DNA of 64,000 bases, taken from the NCBI GenBank assembly GCA_002633005.1, contig NMRA01000142.1, positions 128,272 through 192,271 on the forward strand, in the 5' to 3' direction. How positions within the stretch are numbered: the first letter of the stretch is position 1; every line of letters begins with the position of its first letter. The translations under genes and the position numbers were made by a program. Below, piece after piece: positions 62,601 through 64,000 of the stretch. Under the pieces are notes generated by a model. That model saw nothing but the letters and a program-made list of their open reading frames with translations. It did not search any database and was not told where the DNA came from. This DNA comes from Phoronis australis (lineage: Eukaryota > Phoronida > Phoronidae).

Positions 62601-64000
62601 GAGCTTGATGGACTGTCAACGGTGGACGTCTTTGAACAATATTGCACCTGAAGAAACGACAAACAGTATCAACACCCGATACAGGAATTGCAACTCAGAA
62701 GGACAAATATTTCAAGAATCTGTAAACACCATTTCCAGCAAAAACAAGCTTAGCAAATGATCAAATGTCTAATTATGACACTTGCAATCACTGTCTGACA
62801 ATGAGCTGAAGCTGTCTTTGATTACCGTAAACAACTTACCGTCAGTGGCTCTTAGTCTGTTTTTTAAAAAAGAAGCGGTTTCTGATGCTGGATAAAGACT
62901 GCTCAAGTTTAGAGTTGGTTTGATCGGTTGTCTTGACTCATCAGGTCACTTCATGTGCCGCTTTCAAGCATTTATTAACCGTGCTCACTACATGTGTCCC
63001 ATCCAAACAGAGTGAGGAACAGAGATATCAAACTGATTTTAGAAGAGCAAAATACCTAATTGGATTTTAGTTTTTGGCAAGATAAATGATACTTAAACTA
63101 GGACCTTATCAACAAGTCTGCGCATTTTAAACTGTAGGCTGTAAATCAAAGCATATTATATTTTCTAATAGCAGAAAGCCTGTAGACTTTTAACTTTTTA
63201 ACATTATACTGTTAATCGAGTCACTTGACCATGTATTAAAAAAAAACATCAAAGAAGAAAGGACGGTACATTCATATCTCAGATATTGTCTTACCTTTAC
63301 ATCAACACCAGGTGAGTAGAAGACAGTAACGTTGTCACCAGGAAAGGTACTCCCCTTGACTTTGGCACTGCTAGACTCCTGCTTACGTAACTTTTGAGGT
63401 AAAAATGGTGAATGTTGATAATCAGAGGCACCAGACTTTTCCTTTCTTAGAGGCCTACAAGTTCAAAGTATAGTCATTGATGCTCACACTGGTTTTCAAT
63501 GAAATAAATTATTCAGGTAACTACGGCATTTTTGATCGTGAAAATTCCAGCATGCCCACTCAGGTGGGCCGAAATTTCTGACCAAGCCATAAAGCATGAT
63601 TGTGAGTATTCCAGCACCGGATGGCCACTGAAGTAGGTCGATTTTTCTGAGCAAGCCAGAAATCATGCTCTGCTGTCAAACACAACTTTTTTCCTCAGCC
63701 GGTTTTGTTCTTTCAAAACAATGTTATCGTGCCCTTAACCTTTGATCGAATTGAAATTTGCTGCGGATATGAACTGTCAGTCTTTCTCAAGTCCAGAAAT
63801 CATTTCAAATCTGAGTAAGGAACAATGTGGGACGGCTTTTACAAACCTTGGTGGCCTAAATAAAACTGGTTTCTGACAGAAGATGCTGTTTTATTATCCC
63901 TTTAATAGTCAAAATAAATTATTTCCCATTACTTTTTGAAGCCAGCCTGAGAATACTGGCCGGGAGTGTCCTCATCCTTGCTCTCTTTGTCCTTTGGATG
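44378..64000 (-). CDS. BLTP1: Bridge-like lipid transfer protein 1 (KIAA1109/tweek), C-terminal part
   Basis: Twenty exons on the minus strand (listed separately) encode the last ~1,170 residues of a very large protein; the N-terminal majority lies beyond 64000. Exon phases close at each junction. BLTP1 (Drosophila tweek, C. elegans LPD-3) is an ER-anchored rod with a hydrophobic groove that carries phospholipid between membranes, with roles in endocytosis and phosphoinositide balance. The segment seen is the C-terminal region known as the fragile-site-associated (FSA) C-terminus. Blocks in order: LYAWISLQKLP, SFPVDIVVYV, LPSLDLVFS, DFSLFVFHPYG, CDIGSATFKYDMRR, WETLVLFAVNL, LESRVDYMGSSIL, VHGDLDWDQ, MISRSTTPDLIK, LQGNNISLACFHG, HETETIFALP, VTEFEDHIYVAMDAE, CKTWYLEPTVR and GVDYILQKLGF, ending in an acidic tail. 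The match to animal BLTP1, recalled from family knowledge, is unambiguous. Confidence 0.95.
44846..44921 (-). repeat. tRNA-derived sequence (SINE head or tRNA pseudogene)
   Basis: Reading on the minus strand, TGGCCTAATGGGG fits a Pol III A box and GGGTTCAAGTCCC a B box, at tRNA-like spacing. GCAGTGT and ACACTGC at the ends of the 76-base unit pair perfectly. The anticodon arm does not fold properly and the T arm is offset from the terminal stem, so a functional tRNA is unlikely. It lies in the last BLTP1 intron. Confidence 0.6.
45516..45675 (-). CDS. BLTP1: BLTP1 exon with CKTWYLEPTVR
   Basis: A serine-rich linker, then REFECKTWYLEPTV; the final arginine codon is completed by the last exon. 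Confidence 0.93.
46361..46489 (-). CDS. BLTP1: BLTP1 exon with VTEFEDHIYVAMDAE
   Basis: VEVSFVTEFEDHIYVAMDAE and LFLHDVVMAYVKEKDK are near-identical to the family blocks. Donor gtaggt. Confidence 0.95.
46520..46763 (+). mobile_element. ACCAATTT-family MITE, best-preserved copy
   Basis: Left end ACAGTAAAGTCTCACCAATT and right end AAATTGGTGACATTTTACCG are ~20-bp inverted repeats with few mismatches. Non-coding, ~244 bp. Related copies: 8886-9125, 47006-47236, 48405-48505 (reverse), 53921-54093, 54383-54625 and their duplicates at 54784-54988 and 55278-55520. Confidence 0.75.
47006..47236 (+). mobile_element. ACCAATTT-family MITE copy
   Basis: Starts AATTTTCTCCAATTTTGGAC and ends AAACTGATGAGATTTTAT, inverted ends of the family, with the internal word CTTGGCAATGTTGATGCAAA. 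Confidence 0.65.
47673..47846 (-). CDS. BLTP1: BLTP1 exon with HETETIFALPALQLHLQ
   Basis: Contains HRHETETIFALPALQLHLQT, a diagnostic block, then a Pro-rich end. Donor gtggca is weak. Confidence 0.9.
48046..48240. repeat. Foldback element with ~49-bp arms
   Basis: Left ACATTTCTCAAACTCTCTGA and right TCACAGAGTTTGAGAAATGT are reverse complements with few mismatches. The pairing continues to about 48094 and 48192, and more weakly inward. The loop is rich in GATGACGAC. A ~195-bp MITE or structured RNA gene. Confidence 0.8.
48701..48886 (-). CDS. BLTP1: BLTP1 exon with FNLGHNQTHLDKKH
   Basis: THVVQNLQFNLGHN and PPPFNSVQEWFQYAFACKEA correspond to the family's LDFHLGHN and SVKEWFNYV blocks. Donor gtatgg. 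Confidence 0.9.
49136..49408 (-). CDS. BLTP1: BLTP1 exon with NNISLACFHGINFRSK
   Basis: HHRHWQMVLAHISGCHLPML, then GSILGGTMNLQGNNISLACF and KFWALFIMKEPNISFATEAQ. Donor GTGAGA. Confidence 0.95.
49870..50060 (-). CDS. BLTP1: BLTP1 exon with MISRSTTPDLIK
   Basis: RPALVFVHGDLDWDQLHIMI followed by SRSTTPDLIKLAAKLEEYFS; the ISRSTTPDLIK word is a hallmark of BLTP1. Confidence 0.95.
50334..50600. repeat. Direct duplication of ~120 bp in a BLTP1 intron
   Basis: 50334-50454 and 50475-50600 share AACTTCCATTTTGATTCCAC-type starts, GATCTGAATCGATAT and CTAAA..GGGTCAGA, with clear divergence. It ends 28 bp from an exon's 3' end. Confidence 0.85.
50628..50820 (-). CDS. BLTP1: BLTP1 exon with ESRVDYMGSSIL
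   Basis: Starts NVNEHPSQDPEHVVGVKLFA, then LESRVDYMGSSILMTRISSL and LSDEWQM. All are family blocks. Confidence 0.93.
51507..51664 (-). CDS. BLTP1: BLTP1 exon with KSQGRLSIDSAG
   Basis: Joins the previous exon as GNTTWRTKDIKSQGRLS and continues LDARGGIVGGSIEVQDLHTF. Donor GTGAGT. Confidence 0.93.
52737..53400 (-). repeat. Minisatellite made of exon-end plus 5' splice-site units
   Basis: About 13 units of ~45-57 bp, each with a variant of TGGGAAGTACAACGTAAGTT (minus strand) followed by AACAGTTGAGTGCAAT. The unit copies the last bases of the exon ending at 53401 and its donor. Roughly half the units keep GTAAGT; most others read ATAAGT. Neighbouring units alternate between two subtypes, giving a ~105-bp higher-order repeat. 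Confidence 0.9.
53401..53647 (-). CDS. BLTP1: BLTP1 exon with WETLVLFAVNLSTLDVNVNM
   Basis: A Pro/Ser-rich linker followed by WETLVLFAVNLSTLDVNVNM and GNVMGNTT. Its donor, AAC|GTAAGTTGG, is the sequence from which the neighbouring minisatellite seems to be built. Confidence 0.93.
53921..54093 (+). mobile_element. ACCAATTT-family MITE copy
   Basis: Left GTACGGTAAAATCTTACCAG and right GTCCTAAACCGGTGAGATCC are imperfect inverted ends. It lies immediately beside the donor of the linker exon (54131), and its duplicate lies at 54784-54988. Confidence 0.65.
54131..54328 (-). CDS. BLTP1: BLTP1 Ser-rich linker exon, downstream copy
   Basis: Differs from the upstream copy by one residue (KVKL for KVRL). 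Both keep acceptor, donor and phase. May be an assembly duplicate. Confidence 0.65.
54710..55603. repeat. Tandem segment in BLTP1, right copy
   Basis: Contains the upstream copy of the 198-bp linker exon and two MITE copies, all mirrored in 53843-54708. Confidence 0.95.
55026..55223 (-). CDS. BLTP1: BLTP1 Ser-rich linker exon, upstream copy
   Basis: 66 codons, phase 1 at both ends, with SLPTDGKSVLTPEAKSHTLP and HHRRMSSGDKSKVRLSLDLV. Donor GTAAGT. A second, almost identical exon follows at 54131-54328 and would also splice in frame. Confidence 0.75.
56204..56341 (-). CDS. BLTP1: BLTP1 exon with CDIGSATFKYDMRR
   Basis: Encodes ICDIGSATFKYDMRRLAEIL and KAWYRKSLARRLFLGDES, among the most conserved BLTP1 blocks. 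Phase 1 at both ends. Confidence 0.95.
56945..58525 (-). mobile_element. GCTTGGAAT-family TIR element, long 1.6-kb copy in a BLTP1 intron
   Basis: On the minus strand it starts GCTTGGAATTTTCTGCGGAA (58525 side) and ends GGTCATTCCAAGCCC (56945 side), the same termini as copies at 21924 and 25322. Its left ~450 bp align with 21924-22270, including the remnant coding stretch (here KNRGDK, NSAVKNAW and VEKWIKETVNVFTNN with stops). It fills most of a 2.5-kb intron. This may be the least deleted member present, though its ORF is broken. Confidence 0.65.
58815..59003 (-). CDS. BLTP1: BLTP1 exon with SLNVEFVKVNISR
   Basis: Encodes RKDSLSLNVEFVKVNISRTR and ends NMVRFS plus one base. That base joins the next exon as FSAICDIGS, matching the NISAVCDIGS block of the family, so no linking exon is missing. 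Confidence 0.92.
59640..59912 (-). CDS. BLTP1: BLTP1 exon with ADFSLFVFHPYGGG
   Basis: An Arg/Ser-rich linker, then LADFSLFVFHPYGGGGANLK and a Ser/Thr-rich end. The His-Pro-Tyr-Gly block is diagnostic. Confidence 0.92.
60400..60657 (-). CDS. BLTP1: BLTP1 exon with SFPVDIVVYVSVQPS
   Basis: Holds SFPVDIVVYVSVQPSIIRF and LPVSRVECLLRLPSLDLVFS, alternating hydrophobic strands typical of the beta groove. The open frame continues past the exon end to a stop, but the GTGAGT donor at 60399-60394 keeps the phase. Confidence 0.92.
61400..61499 (-). CDS. BLTP1: BLTP1 exon with ISPALLDFLEQALDPI
   Basis: Continues LPE-EMQISPALLDFLEQAL directly from the previous exon. Helix-forming; donor gtgaaa. Confidence 0.9.
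62480..62647 (-). CDS. BLTP1: BLTP1 exon with ADLYAWISLQKLPE
   Basis: 56 codons, phase 0 at both ends. A Ser/Asp-rich linker precedes KRADLYAWISLQKLPE. Confidence 0.9.
63295..63454 (-). CDS. BLTP1: BLTP1 exon ending FYSPGVDVK
   Basis: Encodes a serine-rich linker (LPQKLRKQESSS) and NVTVFYSPGVDVK, a block conserved in animal BLTP1. Phase 2 in, phase 0 out. Confidence 0.88.
63933..64000 (-). CDS. BLTP1: BLTP1 exon, partial at the right edge
   Basis: Charged linker with DKESKDEDTPGQYSQAGFK, donor gtaatg. Its last two bases (AA) join the G of the next exon to give KPLRKEK, which confirms the frame. Confidence 0.75.

Overview
The window is nuclear DNA of a non-vertebrate animal. The genes are split by many GT-AG introns, the proteins are metazoan families, and the long AT-rich introns and spacers are full of small terminal-inverted-repeat elements. 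Two stretches occur twice as slightly diverged neighbouring copies beside runs of N, which looks like a draft assembly of a very heterozygous genome. A marine invertebrate is my inference; I cannot name the species.

Layout. (1) About 1-4.8 kb, minus strand: the 5' half of an aspartylglucosaminidase (AGA) gene, with three coding exons and the rest beyond the left edge. (2) 4.9-10.2 kb: gene-poor spacer with a perfect hairpin, a complete 255-bp TIR element and older repeats. (3) 10.2-21.9 kb, plus strand: a complete 13-exon SLC18B1-like major facilitator transporter gene (536 residues). (4) 21.9-28 kb: spacer with TIR elements, a long foldback and a pair of long direct repeats. (5) 28-36.8 kb, plus strand: a second 13-exon SLC18B1-like gene (497 residues) with the same intron phases throughout, so the two genes are tandem paralogues. 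Its last four exons occur again at 38.3-40.5 kb, beyond an 883-base gap. (6) 44.4-64 kb, minus strand: the C-terminal ~1,170 residues of BLTP1 (KIAA1109/tweek), in 20 exons running off the right edge. One exon is present twice.

The three gene families act on related cell-biological ground but do not form a pathway visible here. AGA is a lysosomal glycoprotein-degrading hydrolase. SLC18B1 proteins are vesicular (H+-coupled) polyamine/amine transporters. BLTP1 is a bridge-like lipid transfer protein at ER contact sites. Reading frames of all three complete or long genes were checked by exon-phase arithmetic and close exactly.

The most unusual structure is a minisatellite at 52.7-53.4 kb whose repeat unit is a copy of the end of a BLTP1 exon plus its 5' splice site, giving a row of decoy donors directly downstream of the real one. 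I found no convincing new multi-gene system.
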